Shown in pieces: positions 52,701 to 64,000 of a stretch of DNA of 64,000 nt. A program made the translations under genes and the position numbers. The DNA comes from Odiellus spinosus (Eukaryota > Arthropoda > Arachnida > Opiliones > Phalangiidae). How positions within the stretch are numbered: the stretch's first letter is position 1; every line of letters starts with the position of its first letter. The notes under the pieces are model-generated. The model did not search any database and was not told where the DNA came from. It saw only the letters and a program-made list of their open reading frames with translations. The stretch is from positions 2,480,001-2,544,000 of the forward strand of contig OY987234.1 in the NCBI GenBank assembly GCA_963920705.1, written 5' to 3'.

Positions 52701-54977
52701 TGTGGATCTACACTTGGGAAATTTGTGGATCTACACTTGGGAAATTTGTGGATCTACACTTGGGAAATTTGTGGATCTACACTTGGGAAATTTGAGGATC
52801 TGCACTTGGGAAATTTGTGGATCTACACTTGGGAAATTTGTGGATCTACACTTGGGAAATTTGTGGATCTACACTTGGGAAATTTGTGGATCTACTCTTG
52901 GGAAATTTGTGGATCTGCACTTGGGAAATTTGTGGATCTACACTTGGGAAATTTGTGGATCTGCACTTATGAAATTTGTGGTTCTACACTTGGGAAATTT
53001 GTGGATCTACACTTGGGAAATTTGTGGATCTACACTTGGGAAATTTGAGGATCTGCACTTGGGAAATTTGTGGGTCTACACTTGGGAAATTTGTGGATCT
53101 ACACTTGGGAAATTTGTGGATTTACACTTGGGAAATTTGTGGATCTACACTTGGGAAATTTGTGGATCTACACTTGGGAAATTTGTGGATCTACACTTGG
53201 GAAATTTGTGGATCTACACTTGGGAAATATGTGGATCTACACTTGGGAAATTTGAGGATCTGCACTTGGGAAATTTTTGGATCTGCACTTGGGAAATTTG
53301 TGGATCTGCACTTGGGAAATTTGTGGTTCTACACTTGGGAAATTTGTGGATCTACATTTGGGAAATTTGTGGATCTACACTTGGGAAATTTGTGGATCTA
53401 CACTTGGGAAATTTGTGGATCTGCACTTGGGAAATTTGTGGATCTACACTTGGGAAATTTGTGGATCTACATTTGGGAAATTTGTGGATCTACATTTTTG
53501 AAATTTGTGGATCTACTCTTGGGAAATTTGTGGATCTGCACTTGGGAAATTTGTGGATCTACACTTGGGAAATTTGTGGATCTGCACTTATGAAATTTGT
53601 GGTTCTACACTTGGGAAATTTGTGGATCTACATTTGGGAAATTTGTGGATCTACACTTGGGTAATTTGTGGATCTACACTTGGGAAATTTGTGGATTTAC
53701 ACTTGGGAAATTTGTGGATCTACACTTGGGAAATTTTTTATCTACACTTGGGAAATTTGGTGATCTACAATTGGGAAATTTGTGGATCTACACTTGGGAA
53801 ATTTGTGGATCTACACTTGGGAAATTTGTGGATCTACACTTGGGAAATTTGTGGATCTACACTTGGGAAATTTGTGGATCTACACTTGGGAAATTTGTGG
53901 ATCTGCACTTGGGAAATTTGTGGATCTACACTTGGGAAATTTGTGTATCTACATTTGGGAAATTTGTGGATCTACACTTGGGAAATTTGTGGATCTACTC
54001 TTGGGAAATCTGTGGATCTGCACTTGGGAAATTTGTGGATCTACACTTGGGAAATTTGTGGATCTGCACTTATGAAATTTGTGGTTCTACACTTGGGAAT
54101 TTTGTGGATCTACATTTGGGAAATTTGTGGATCTACACTTGGGAAATTTGTGGATCTACACTTGGGAAATTTGTGGGTCTACACTTGGGAAATTTGTGGA
54201 TCTACACTTGGGAAATTTGTGGATTTACACTTGGGAAATTTGTGGATCTACACTTGGGAAATTTTTGGATCTACACTTGGGAAATTTGGTGATCTACACT
54301 TGGGAAATTTGTGGATCTACACTTGGGAAATTTGTAGATCTACACTAGGGAAATTTGTGGATCTACACTTGGGAAATTTGTGGATCTACACTTGGAAAAT
54401 TTGTGGATCTATACTTCTGAAATTTGTGGATCTATACTTAGGAATTTTGTGGATCTACACTTGGGAAATAAGAGGATCTGCACTTGGGAAATTTGTGGAT
54501 CTGCACTTATGAAATTTGTGGATCTGCACTTATGAAATTTGTGGATCTGCACTTGGGAAATTTGTGGATCTGCACTTGGGAAATTTGTGGATCTACACTT
54601 GTGAAATTTGTGGATCTACACTTGGGAAATTTGTGGATCGACACTTGGGAAATTTGTGGATCTATACTTCTGAAATTTGTGGATCTACACTTAGGAATTT
54701 TGTGGATCTACACTTGGGAAATAGGAGGATCTGCACTTGGGAAATTTATGGATCTGCACTTGGGAAATTTGTGGATCTACACTTGGGAAATTTGTGGATC
54801 TGCACTTGGGAAATTTGTGGATCTGCACTTGGGAAATTTGTGGATCTGCACTTGGGAAATTTGTGGATCTGCACTTTGGAAATTTGTGGATCTGAACTTG
54901 GGAAATTTGTGGATCTGCACTTGGGAAATTAGTGGATCTACACTTAGGAAATTTGTGGATCTATACTTCTGAAATTT
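49781..54977 (+). repeat. Distal copy of the 7-11 kb segment
   Basis: From CTTGTTAAAT near 49,817 the match to 7,000 onward has offset 42,805 bp. Only one copy of the 621-bp unit is present, so the offset falls to 42,161 by 50,656. TCTAACC occurs three times, with AACC at 51491, 52434 and 52664; the last two mark a local 230-bp (10-monomer) duplication and the first step is 943 bp. Near 53.7 kb the match to 10.2 kb resumes at 43,493 bp, with ACTAGGG at 54344. GTAGATCTAC recurs at 54334, in a different context from the 8541 and 18431 copies. Confidence 0.83.
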
Positions 54978-57900
54978 GTGGATCTACACTTGGGAAATTT
55001 GAGGATCTGCACTTGGGAAATTTTTGGATCTGCACTTGGGAAATTTGTGGATCTACACTTGGGAAATTTGTGGATCTATACTTCTGAAATTTGTGGATCT
55101 ACACTTAGGAAATTTGTGGATCTACACTTGGGAAATTTGAGGATCTGCACTTGGGAAATTTTTGGATCTGCACTTGGGAAATTTGTGGATCTGCACTTGG
55201 GAAATTTGTGGTTCTACACTTGGGAAATTTTTGATCTACATTTGGGAAATTTGTGGATCTACACTTGGGAAATTTGTGGATCTACACTTGGGAAATTTGC
55301 GGATCTACACTTGGAAAATTTGTGGATCTACACTTGGGAAATTTGTGGATCTACACTTGGGAAATTTGTGGATCTACACTTGGGAAATTTGTGGATCTAC
55401 ACTTGGGAAATTTGTGGATCTACACTTGGGAAATTTGTGGATCTACACTTGGGAAATTTGAGGATCTGCACTTGGGAAATTTTTGTATCTGCACTTGGGA
55501 AATTTGTGGATCTGCACTTGGGAAATTTGTGGTTCTACACATGGGAAATTTGTGGATCTACATTTGGGAAATTTGTGGATCTACACTTGGGAAATTTGTG
55601 GATCTACACTTGGGAAATTTGTGGATCTACACTTGGGAAATTTGTGGATCTACACTTGGGAAATTTGTGGATCGACTATTGGGAAATTTGTGGATCTATA
55701 TTTCTGAAATTTGTGGATCTATACTTCTGAAATTTGTGGATCTACACTTAGGAATTTTGTGGATCTACACTTGGGAAATAGGAGGATCTGCACTTGGGAA
55801 ATTTGTGGATCTGCACTTGGGAAATTTGTGGATCTACACTTGGGAAATTTGTGGATCTGCACTTGGGAAATTTGTGGATCTGCACTTGGTAAATTTGTGG
55901 ATCTGCACTTGGGAAATTTGTGGATCTGCACTTGGGAAATTTGTGGATCTGCTCTTGGGAAATTTGTGGATATGCACTTGGGAAATTTGTGGATCTGCAC
56001 TTGGGAAATTTTTGGATCTGCACTTTGTGAAATTTGTGGATCTGCACTTGGGAAATTTGTGGTTCTGCACATGGGAAATTTGTGGTTCTACAATTGGGAA
56101 ATTTGTGGACCTACATTTTGGAAATTTGTGGATCTGCACTTGTGAAATTTGTGGATCTGAACTTGGGAAATTTGTGGATCTGCACTTGGGAAATTTGTGG
56201 ATCTGCACTTGGGAAATTTGTGGATCTGAACTTGGGAAATTTGTGGATCTGCACTTGGGAAATTTGTGGATCTACACTTGGGAAATTTGTGGATCTATAC
56301 TTCTGAAATTTGTGGATCTACACTTGGGAAATTTGTGGATCTGCACTTGGGAAATTTGTGGATCTGCACTTGGGAAATTTGTGGATCTACACTTAGGAAA
56401 TTTGTGGTTCTGCACATGGGAAATTTGTGGACCTACATTTGGGAAATTTGTGGATCTACACTTGAGAAATTTGTGGATCGACTATTGGGAAATTTGTGGA
56501 TCTATATTTCTGAAATTTGTGGATCTATACTTCTGAAATTTGTGGATCTACACTTAGGAATTTTGTGGATCTACACTTGGGAAATAGGAGGATCTGCACT
56601 TGGGAAATTTGTGGATCTGCACTTGGGAAATTTGTGGATCTACACTTGGGAAATTTGTGGATCTGCACTGGGGAAATTTGTGGATCTGCACTTGGTAAAT
56701 TTGTGGATCTGCACTTGGGAAATTTGTGGATCTGCACTTGGGAAATTTGTGGATCTGCTCTTGGGAAATTTGTGGATATGCACTTGGGAAATTTGTGGAT
56801 CTGCACTTGGGAAATTTTTGGATCTGCACTTTGTGAAATTTGTGGATCTGCACTTGGGAAATTTGTGGTTCTGCACATGGGAAATTTGTGGTTCTACAAT
56901 TGGGAAATTTGTGGACCTACATTTTGGAAATTTGTGGATCTGCACTTGTGAAATTTGTGGATCTGCACTTGGGAAATTTGTGGATCTGCACTTGGGAAAT
57001 TTGTGGATCTGCACTTGGGAAATTTGTGGATCTGAACTTGGGAAATTTGTGGATCTGCACTTGGGAAATTTGTGGATCTACACTTGGGAAATTTGTGGAT
57101 CTATACTTCTGAAATTTGTGGATCTACACTTGGGAAATTTGTGGATCTGCACTTGGGAAATTTGTGGATCTGCACTTGGGAAATTTGTGGATCTACACTT
57201 AGGAAATTTGTGGTTCTGCACATGGGAAATTTGTGGACCTACATTTGGGAAATTTGTGGATCTACACTTGAGAAATTTGTGGATCTACACTTGGGAAATT
57301 TGTGGATCTGCACTTGGGAAATTTGTGGATCTGCACTTGTGAAATTTGTGGATCTGCACTTGGGAAATTTGTGGATCTGCACTTGGGAAATTTGTGGATC
57401 TGCACTTGGGAAATTTGTGGATCTGAACTTGGGAAATTTGTGGATCTGCACTTGGGAAATTTGTGGATCTACACTTGGGAAATTTGTGGATCTATACTTC
57501 TGAAATTTGTGGATCTACACTTGGGAAATTTGTGGATCTGCACTTGGGAAATTTGTGGATCTGCACTTGTGAAATTTGTGGATCTGCACATGGGAAATTT
57601 GTGGACCTACATTTGGGAAATTTGTGGATCTACACTTGAGAAATTTGTGGATCTACACTTGGGAAATTTGTGGATCTGCACTTGGGAAATTTGTGGATCT
57701 GCACTTGTGAAATTTGTGGATCTGCACTTGGGAAATTTGTGGATCTGCACTTGGGAAATTTGTGGATCTGCACTTGGGAAATTTGTGGATCTGAACTTGG
57801 GAAATTTGTGGATCTGCACTTGGGAAATTAGTGGATCTACACTTGAGAAATTTGTGGATCTACACTTGGGAAATTTGTGGATCTGCACTTGGGAAATTTG

Positions 57901-58474
57901 TGGATCTGCACTTGTGAAATTTGTGGATCTGCACTTGGGAAATTTGTGGATCTGCACTTGGGAAATTTGTGGATCTGCACTTGGGAAATTTGTGGATCTG
58001 CACTTGGGAAATTTGTGGATCTGAACTTGGGAAATTTGTGGATCTGCACTTGGGAAATTTGTGGATCTACACTTGGGAAATTTGTGGATCTATACTTCTG
58101 AAATTTGTGGATCTACACTTGGGAAATTTGTGGATCTGCACTTGGGAAATTTGTGGATCTGCACTTGTGAAATTTGTGGATCTGCACATGGGAAATTTGT
58201 GGACCTACATTTGGGAAATTTGTGGATCTACACTTGAGAAATTTGTGGATCTACACTTGGGAAATTTGTGGATCTGCACTTGGGAAATTTGTGGATCTGC
58301 ACTTGTGAAATTTGTGGATCTGCACTTGGGAAATTTGTGGATCTGCACTTGGGAAATTTGTGGATCTGCACTTGGGAAATTTGTGGATCTGAACTTGGGA
58401 AATTTGTGGATCTGCACTTGGGAAATTAGTGGATCTACACTTGGGAAATTTGTGGATCTATACTTCTGAAATTT
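54978..58474 (+). repeat. 2.5-kb higher-order repeat, first copy, expanded to 3.5 kb
   Basis: Begins with GAGGATCTGCAC, TTTTTGGATC and CTATACTTCTG monomers. It holds a 22-mer TTTTTGATCTACATTT near 55,233 that recurs 3,497 bp later. Internally a stretch carrying the 24-mer CACTTTGTGA is doubled: 56021 and 56827, 806 bp apart (35 monomers plus 1). This duplication and extra TGCAC monomers near 57.2-58.4 kb account for its greater length compared with the later copies. Confidence 0.85.
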
Positions 58475-60958
58475 GTGGATCTACACTTGGGAAATTTGAG
58501 GATCTGCACTTGGGAAATTTTTGGATCTGCACTTGGGAAATTTGTGGATCTACACTTGGGAAATTTGTGGATCTATACTTCTGAAATTTGTGGATCTACA
58601 CTTAGGAAATTTGTGGATCTACACTTGGGAAATTTGAGGATCTGCACTTGGGAAATTTTTGGATCTGCACTTGGGAAATTTGTGGATCTGCACTTGGGAA
58701 ATTTGTGGTTCTACACTTGGGAAATTTTTGATCTACATTTGGGAAATTTGTGGATCTACACTTGGGAAATTTGTGGATCTACACTTGGGAAATTTGCGGA
58801 TCTACACTTGGAAAATTTGTGGATCTACACTTGGGAAATTTGTGGATCTACACTTGGGAAATTTGTGGATCTACACTTGGGAAATTTGTGGATCTACACT
58901 TGGGAAATTTGTGGATCTACACTTGGGAAATTTGTGGATCTACACTTGGGAAATTTGAGGATCTGCACTTGGGAAATTTTTGTATCTGCACTTGGGAAAT
59001 TTGTGGATCTGCACTTGGGAAATTTGTGGTTCTACACATGGGAAATTTGTGGATCTACATTTGGGAAATTTTTGGATCTACACTTGGGAAATTTGTGGAT
59101 CTACACTTGGGAAATTTGTGGATCTAAACTTGGGAAATTTGTGGATCTACACTTGGGAAATTTGTGGATCGACTATTGGGAAATTTGTGGATCTATATTT
59201 CTGAAATTTGTGGATCTATACTTCTGAAATTTGTGGATCTACACTTAGGAATTTTGTGGATCTACACTTGGGAAATAGGAGGATCTGCACTTGGGAAATT
59301 TGTGGATCTGCACTTGGGAAATTTGTGGATCTACACTTGGGAAATTTGTGGATCTGCACTTGGGAAATTTGTGGATCTGCACTTGGGAAATTTGTGGATC
59401 TGCACTTGGGAAATTTGTGGATCTGCTCTTGGGAAATTTGTGGATATGCACTTGGGAAATTTGTGGATCTGCACTTGGGAAATTTTTGGATCTGCACTTT
59501 GTGAAATTTGTGGATCTGCACTTGGGAAATTTGTGGTTCTGCACATGGGAAATTTGTGGTTCTACAATTGGGAAATTTGTGGACCTACATTTTGGAAATT
59601 TGTGGATCTGCACTTGGGAAATTTGTGGATCTGCACTTGGGAAATTTGTGGATCTGAACTTGGGAAATTTGTGGATCTGCACTTGGGAAATTTGTGGATC
59701 TACACTTGGGAAATTTGTGGATCTATACTTCTGAAATTTGTGGATCTACACTTGGGAAATTTGTGGATCTGCACTTGGGAAATTTGTGGATCTGCACTTG
59801 TGAAATTTGTGGATCTGCACATGGGAAATTTGTGGACCTACATTTGGGAAATTTGTGGATCTACACTTGAGAAATTTGTGGATCTACACTTGGGAAATTT
59901 GTGGATCTGCACTTGGGAAATTTGTGGATCTGCACTTGTGAAATTTGTGGATCTGCACTTGGGAAATTTGTGGATCTGCACTTGGGAAATTTGTGGATCT
60001 GCACTTGGGAAATTTGTGGATCTGAACTTGGGAAATTTGTGGATCTGCACTTGGGAAATTTGTGGATCTGCACTTGTGAAATTTGTGGATCTGCACATGG
60101 GAAATTTGTGGACCTACATTTGGGAAATTTGTGGATCTACACTTGAGAAATTTGTGGATCTACACTTGGGAAATTTGTGGATCTGCACTTGGGAAATTTG
60201 TGGATCTGCACTTGTGAAATTTGTGGATCTGCACTTGGGAAATTTGTGGATCTGCACTTGGGAAATTTGTGGATCTGCACTTGGGAAATTTGTGGATCTG
60301 AACTTGGGAAATTTGTGGATCTGCACTTGGGAAATTAGTGGATCTACACTTGAGAAATTTGTGGATCTACACTTGGGAAATTTGTGGATCTGCACTTGGG
60401 AAATTTGTGGATCTGCACTTGTGAAATTTGTGGATCTGCACTTGGGAAATTTGTGGATCTGCACTTGGGAAATTTGTGGATCTGCACTTGGGAAATTTGT
60501 GGATCTGAACTTGGGAAATTTGTGGATCTGCACTTGGGAAATTTGTGGATCTACACTTGGGAAATTTGTGGATCTATACTTCTGAAATTTGTGGATCTAC
60601 ACTTGGGAAATTTGTGGATCTGCACTTGGGAAATTTGTGGATCTGCACTTGTGAAATTTGTGGATCTGCACATGGGAAATTTGTGGACCTACATTTGGGA
60701 AATTTGTGGATCTACACTTGAGAAATTTGTGGATCTACACTTGGGAAATTTGTGGATCTGCACTTGGGAAATTTGTGGATCTGCACTTGTGAAATTTGTG
60801 GATCTGCACTTGGGAAATTTGTGGATCTGCACTTGGGAAATTTGTGGATCTGCACTTGGGAAATTTGTGGATCTGAACTTGGGAAATTTGTGGATCTGCA
60901 CTTGGGAAATTAGTGGATCTACACTTGGGAAATTTGTGGATCTATACTTCTGAAATTT
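58475..60958 (+). repeat. 2.48-kb higher-order repeat, second copy
   Basis: The distance to the next copy is 2,484 bp (108 monomers), supported by the 22-mer TTTTTGATC at 58730 and 61214. The order is TACAC-rich monomers for about 0.7 kb, then GGATCGACTATTGG and CTATATTTCTG, AATAGGAGG, the CACTTTGTGA 24-mer at 59495, and a TGCAC-rich tail with repeated GTGGACCTAC and CTTGAGAAAT. Minus-strand frames open only in the TGCAC half. Confidence 0.87.
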
Positions 60959-63511
60959 GTGGATCTACACTTGGGAAATTTGAGGATCTGCACTTGGGAA
61001 ATTTTTGGATCTGCACTTGGGAAATTTGTGGATCTACACTTGGGAAATTTGTGGATCTATACTTCTGAAATTTGTGGATCTACACTTAGGAAATTTGTGG
61101 ATCTACACTTGGGAAATTTGAGGATCTGCACTTGGGAAATTTTTGGATCTGCACTTGGGAAATTTGTGGATCTGCACTTGGGAAATTTGTGGTTCTACAC
61201 TTGGGAAATTTTTGATCTACATTTGGGAAATTTGTGGATCTACACTTGGGAAATTTGTGGATCTACACTTGGGAAATTTGCGGATCTACACTTGGAAAAT
61301 TTGTGGATCTACACTTGGGAAATTTGTGGATCTACACTTGGGAAATTTGTGGATCTACACTTGGGAAATTTGTGGATCTACACTTGGGAAATTTGTGGAT
61401 CTACACTTGGGAAATTTGTGGATCTACACTTGGGAAATTTGAGGATCTGCACTTGGGAAATTTTTGTATCTGCACTTGGGAAATTTGTGGATCTGCACTT
61501 GGGAAATTTGTGGTTCTACACATGGGAAATTTGTGGATCTACATTTGGGAAATTTGTGGATCTACACTTGGGAAATTTGTGGATCTACACTTGGGAAATT
61601 TGTGGATCTACACTTGGGAAATTTGTGGATCTACACTTGGGAAATTTGTGGATCGACTATTGGGAAATTTGTGGATCTATATTTCTGAAATTTGTGGATC
61701 TATACTTCTGAAATTTGTGGATCTACACTTAGGAATTTTGTGGATCTACACTTGGGAAATAGGAGGATCTGCACTTGGGAAATTTGTGGATCTGCACTTG
61801 GGAAATTTGTGGATCTACACTTTGGAAATTTGTGGATCTGCACTTGGGAAATTTGTGGATCTGCACTTGGGAAATTTGTGGATCTGCACTTGGGAAATTT
61901 GTGGATCTGCACTTGGGAAATTTGTGGATCTGCTCTTGGGAAATTTGTGGATATGCACTTGGGAAATTTGTGGATCTGCACTTGGGAAATTTTTGGATCT
62001 GCACTTTGTGAAATTTGTGGATCTGCACTTGGGAAATTTGTGGTTCTGCACATGGGAAATTTGTGGTTCTACAATTGGGAAATTTGTGGACCTACATTTT
62101 GGAAATTTGTGGATCTGCACTTGGGAAATTTGTGGATCTGCACTTGGGAAATTTGTGGATCTGAACTTGGGAAATTTGTGGATCTGCACTTGGGAAATTT
62201 GTGGATCTACACTTGGGAAATTTGTGGATCTATACTTCTGAAATTTGTGGATCTACACTTGGGAAATTTGTGGATCTGCACTTGGGAAATTTGTGGATCT
62301 GCACTTGTGAAATTTGTGGATCTGCACATGGGAAATTTGTGGACCTACATTTGGGAAATTTGTGGATCTACACTTGAGAAATTTGTGGATCTACACTTGG
62401 GAAATTTGTGGATCTGCACTTGGGAAATTTGTGGATCTGCACTTGTGAAATTTGTGGATCTGCACTTGTGAAATTTGTGGATCTGCACTTGGGAAATTTG
62501 TGGATCTGCACTTGGGAAATTTGTGGATCTGAACTTGGGAAATTTGTGGATCTGCACTTGGGAAATTTGTGGATCTGCACTTGTGAAATTTGTGGATCTG
62601 CACATGGGAAATTTGTGGACCTACATTTGGGAAATTTGTGGATCTACACTTGAGAAATTTGTGGATCTACACTTGGGAAATTTGTGGATCTGCACTTGGG
62701 AAATTTGTGGATCTGCACTTGTGAAATTTGTGGATCTGCACTTGGGAAATTTGTGGATCTGCACTTGGGAAATTTGTGGATCTGCACTTGGGAAATTTGT
62801 GGATCTGAACTTGGGAAATTTGTGGATCTGCACTTGGGAAATTAGTGGATCTACACTTGAGAAATTTGTGGATCTACACTTGGGAAATTTGTGGATCTGC
62901 ACTTGGGAAATTTGTGGATCTGCACTTGTGAAATTTGTGGATCTGCACTTGGGAAATTTGTGGATCTGCACTTGGGAAATTTGTGGATCTGCACTTGGGA
63001 AATTTGTGGATCTGAACTTGGGAAATTTGTGGATCTGCACTTGGGAAATTTGTGGATCTACACTTGGGAAATTTGTGGATCTATACTTCTGAAATTTGTG
63101 GATCTACACTTGGGAAATTTGTGGATCTGCACTTGGGAAATTTGTGGATCTGCACTTGTGAAATTTGTGGATCTGCACATGGGAAATTTGTGGATCTGCA
63201 CTTGTGAAATTTGTGGATCTGCACATGGGAAATTTGTGGACCTACATTTGGGAAATTTGTGGATCTACACTTGAGAAATTTGTGGATCTACACTTGGGAA
63301 ATTTGTGGATCTGCACTTGGGAAATTTGTGGATCTGCACTTGTGAAATTTGTGGATCTGCACTTGGGAAATTTGTGGATCTGCACTTGGGAAATTTGTGG
63401 ATCTGCACTTGGGAAATTTGTGGATCTGAACTTGGGAAATTTGTGGATCTGCACTTGGGAAATTAGTGGATCTACACTTGGGAAATTTGTGGATCTATAC
63501 TTCTGAAATTT
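60959..63511 (+). repeat. 2.55-kb higher-order repeat, third copy
   Basis: This copy is 2,553 bp long, 69 bp (3 monomers) more than the second. One extra monomer comes before the CACTTTGTGA 24-mer (62002, 2,507 bp after 59495). Two more are a 46-bp dimer duplication near 63,149-63,240, where CTTGTGAAAT plus CACATGGG appears twice in a row. A private CACTTTGG monomer is near 61,820. Confidence 0.87.
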
Positions 63512-64000
63512 GTGGATCTACACTTGGGAAATTTGAGGATCTGCACTTGGGAAATTTTTGGATCTGCACTTGGGAAATTTGTGGATCTACACTTGGGAAA
63601 TTTGTGGATCTATACTTCTGAAATTTGTGGATCTACACTTAGGAAATTTGTGGATCTACACTTGGGAAATTTGAGGATCTGCACTTGGGAAATTTTTGGA
63701 TCTGCACTTGGGAAATTTGTGGATCTGCACTTGGGAAATTTGTGGTTCTACACTTGGGAAATTTTTGATCTACATTTGGGAAATTTGTGGATCTACACTT
63801 GGGAAATTTGTGGATCTACACTTGGGAAATTTGCGGATCTGCACTTGTGAAATTTGTGGATCTGCACTTGGGAAATTTGTGGTTCTGCACATGGGAAATT
63901 TGTGGTTCTACAATTGGGAAATTTGTGGACCTACATTTTGGAAATTTGTGGATCTACACTTGGGAAATTTGTGGATCTACACTTGGGAAATTTGTGATCT
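63512..64000 (+). repeat. 2.5-kb higher-order repeat, fourth copy, internally deleted and cut by the window edge
   Basis: Follows the third copy at 2,553 bp up to a GCGG monomer near 63,835, with the 22-mer TTTTTGATC at 63767. It then jumps to the CTTGTGAAAT, GTGGTTCTGCACATGG, CTACAATTGG, GTGGACCTACATTTTGG series that the third copy carries from about 62,000. The jump removes 714 bp (31 monomers plus the extra base of the 24-mer). The window ends inside a shortened monomer, TTTGTGATCT. Confidence 0.82.

Larger units (their letters stand above)
1..64000 (+). repeat. 23-bp tandem satellite array, uninterrupted
   Basis: The consensus monomer is GGATCTACACTT followed by GGGAAATTTGT; the first full copy begins at base 17. 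The unit recurs every 23 bp across the window with point variants and a few 22- and 24-bp copies, giving roughly 2,780 copies. All copies run in one direction; I saw no reverse-complement block and no stretch of even 50 bp outside the pattern. Each consensus copy holds one GATC and one AAATTT. The plus strand has no stop in any phase, so very long open frames arise for free and encode a circular 23-residue peptide; none is annotated as a gene. The copy-to-copy similarity and the absence of other sequence are typical of eukaryotic satellite DNA. Chromosomal location and species are not visible, and I do not recognise the family by name. Confidence 0.99.

Noticed and set aside
1..64000. CRISPR array
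   Set aside because: There are no spacers. The 23-bp units abut directly and the sequence between any two repeats is itself the repeat.
1..64000. Telomeric repeat or telomere-associated simple repeat
   Set aside because: No TTAGGG-like or other 5-8-bp telomeric unit occurs. The period is 23 bp throughout.
1..64000. CENP-B box or other named centromere motif
   Set aside because: The consensus contains no CpG, whereas the CENP-B box core requires TTCG and CGGG. Centromere identity cannot be read from this sequence.
1..64000. GGGAAATTT as an NF-kappa-B-like site repeated in every monomer
   Set aside because: The right half reads TTTGTGG rather than the pyrimidine-CC half-site expected, and nothing here suggests a regulatory element.

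Overview
The whole 64 kb window is one tandem satellite array. A 23-bp monomer (GGATCTACACTT followed by GGGAAATTTGT) is repeated head to tail from the first base to the last, about 2,780 copies, all in the same orientation. I found no unique sequence, transposon, RNA gene, CRISPR array, promoter or credible protein gene. This points to eukaryotic nuclear heterochromatin (centromeric, pericentromeric, subtelomeric, or on a sex or B chromosome) resolved by a long-read assembly. I do not recognise the monomer as a named satellite and cannot name the species. The consensus is about 39% GC and contains no CpG.

The many long open frames are artefacts. The monomer has no stop codon on the plus strand in any phase. 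Because 23 is not a multiple of 3, every plus-strand frame reads the same circular 23-residue peptide (DLHLGNLWIYT then WEICGSTLGKFV). The consensus also lacks ATG, so most open frames could only begin at GTG or TTG. Minus-strand frames stay open only where monomers carry TGCAC instead of TACAC, because TACAC places a TAG on the minus strand.

The informative layer is the higher-order structure. Diagnostic monomer variants recur at fixed offsets, nearly always multiples of 23 bp, and the odd bases are accounted for by 22-mers and 24-mers. Layout: 1-1,390, a 690/552-bp repeat pair; 1,391-4,236, a segment with GCGG/GTAAAT variants (called type B here) and a 1,378-bp repeat; 4,237-6,980, 1,126- and 666-bp repeats; 6,981-12,690, a long composite segment without type B markers (called type A); 12,691-17,000, two recombined partial copies of it; 17,001-22,400, a second near-identical copy of about 5 kb; 22,401-25,630, 2,001- and 736-bp repeats; 25,631-47,690, type B array interrupted by type A blocks (one block occurs three times); 47,691-54,977, a third, more diverged copy of the 4.2-11 kb segment; 54,978-64,000, a 2.48-kb higher-order repeat in three copies plus a truncated fourth.

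The picture is of a satellite evolving by unequal exchange or conversion in register, with two variant families now interleaved. No gene cooperation can be described because there are no genes.
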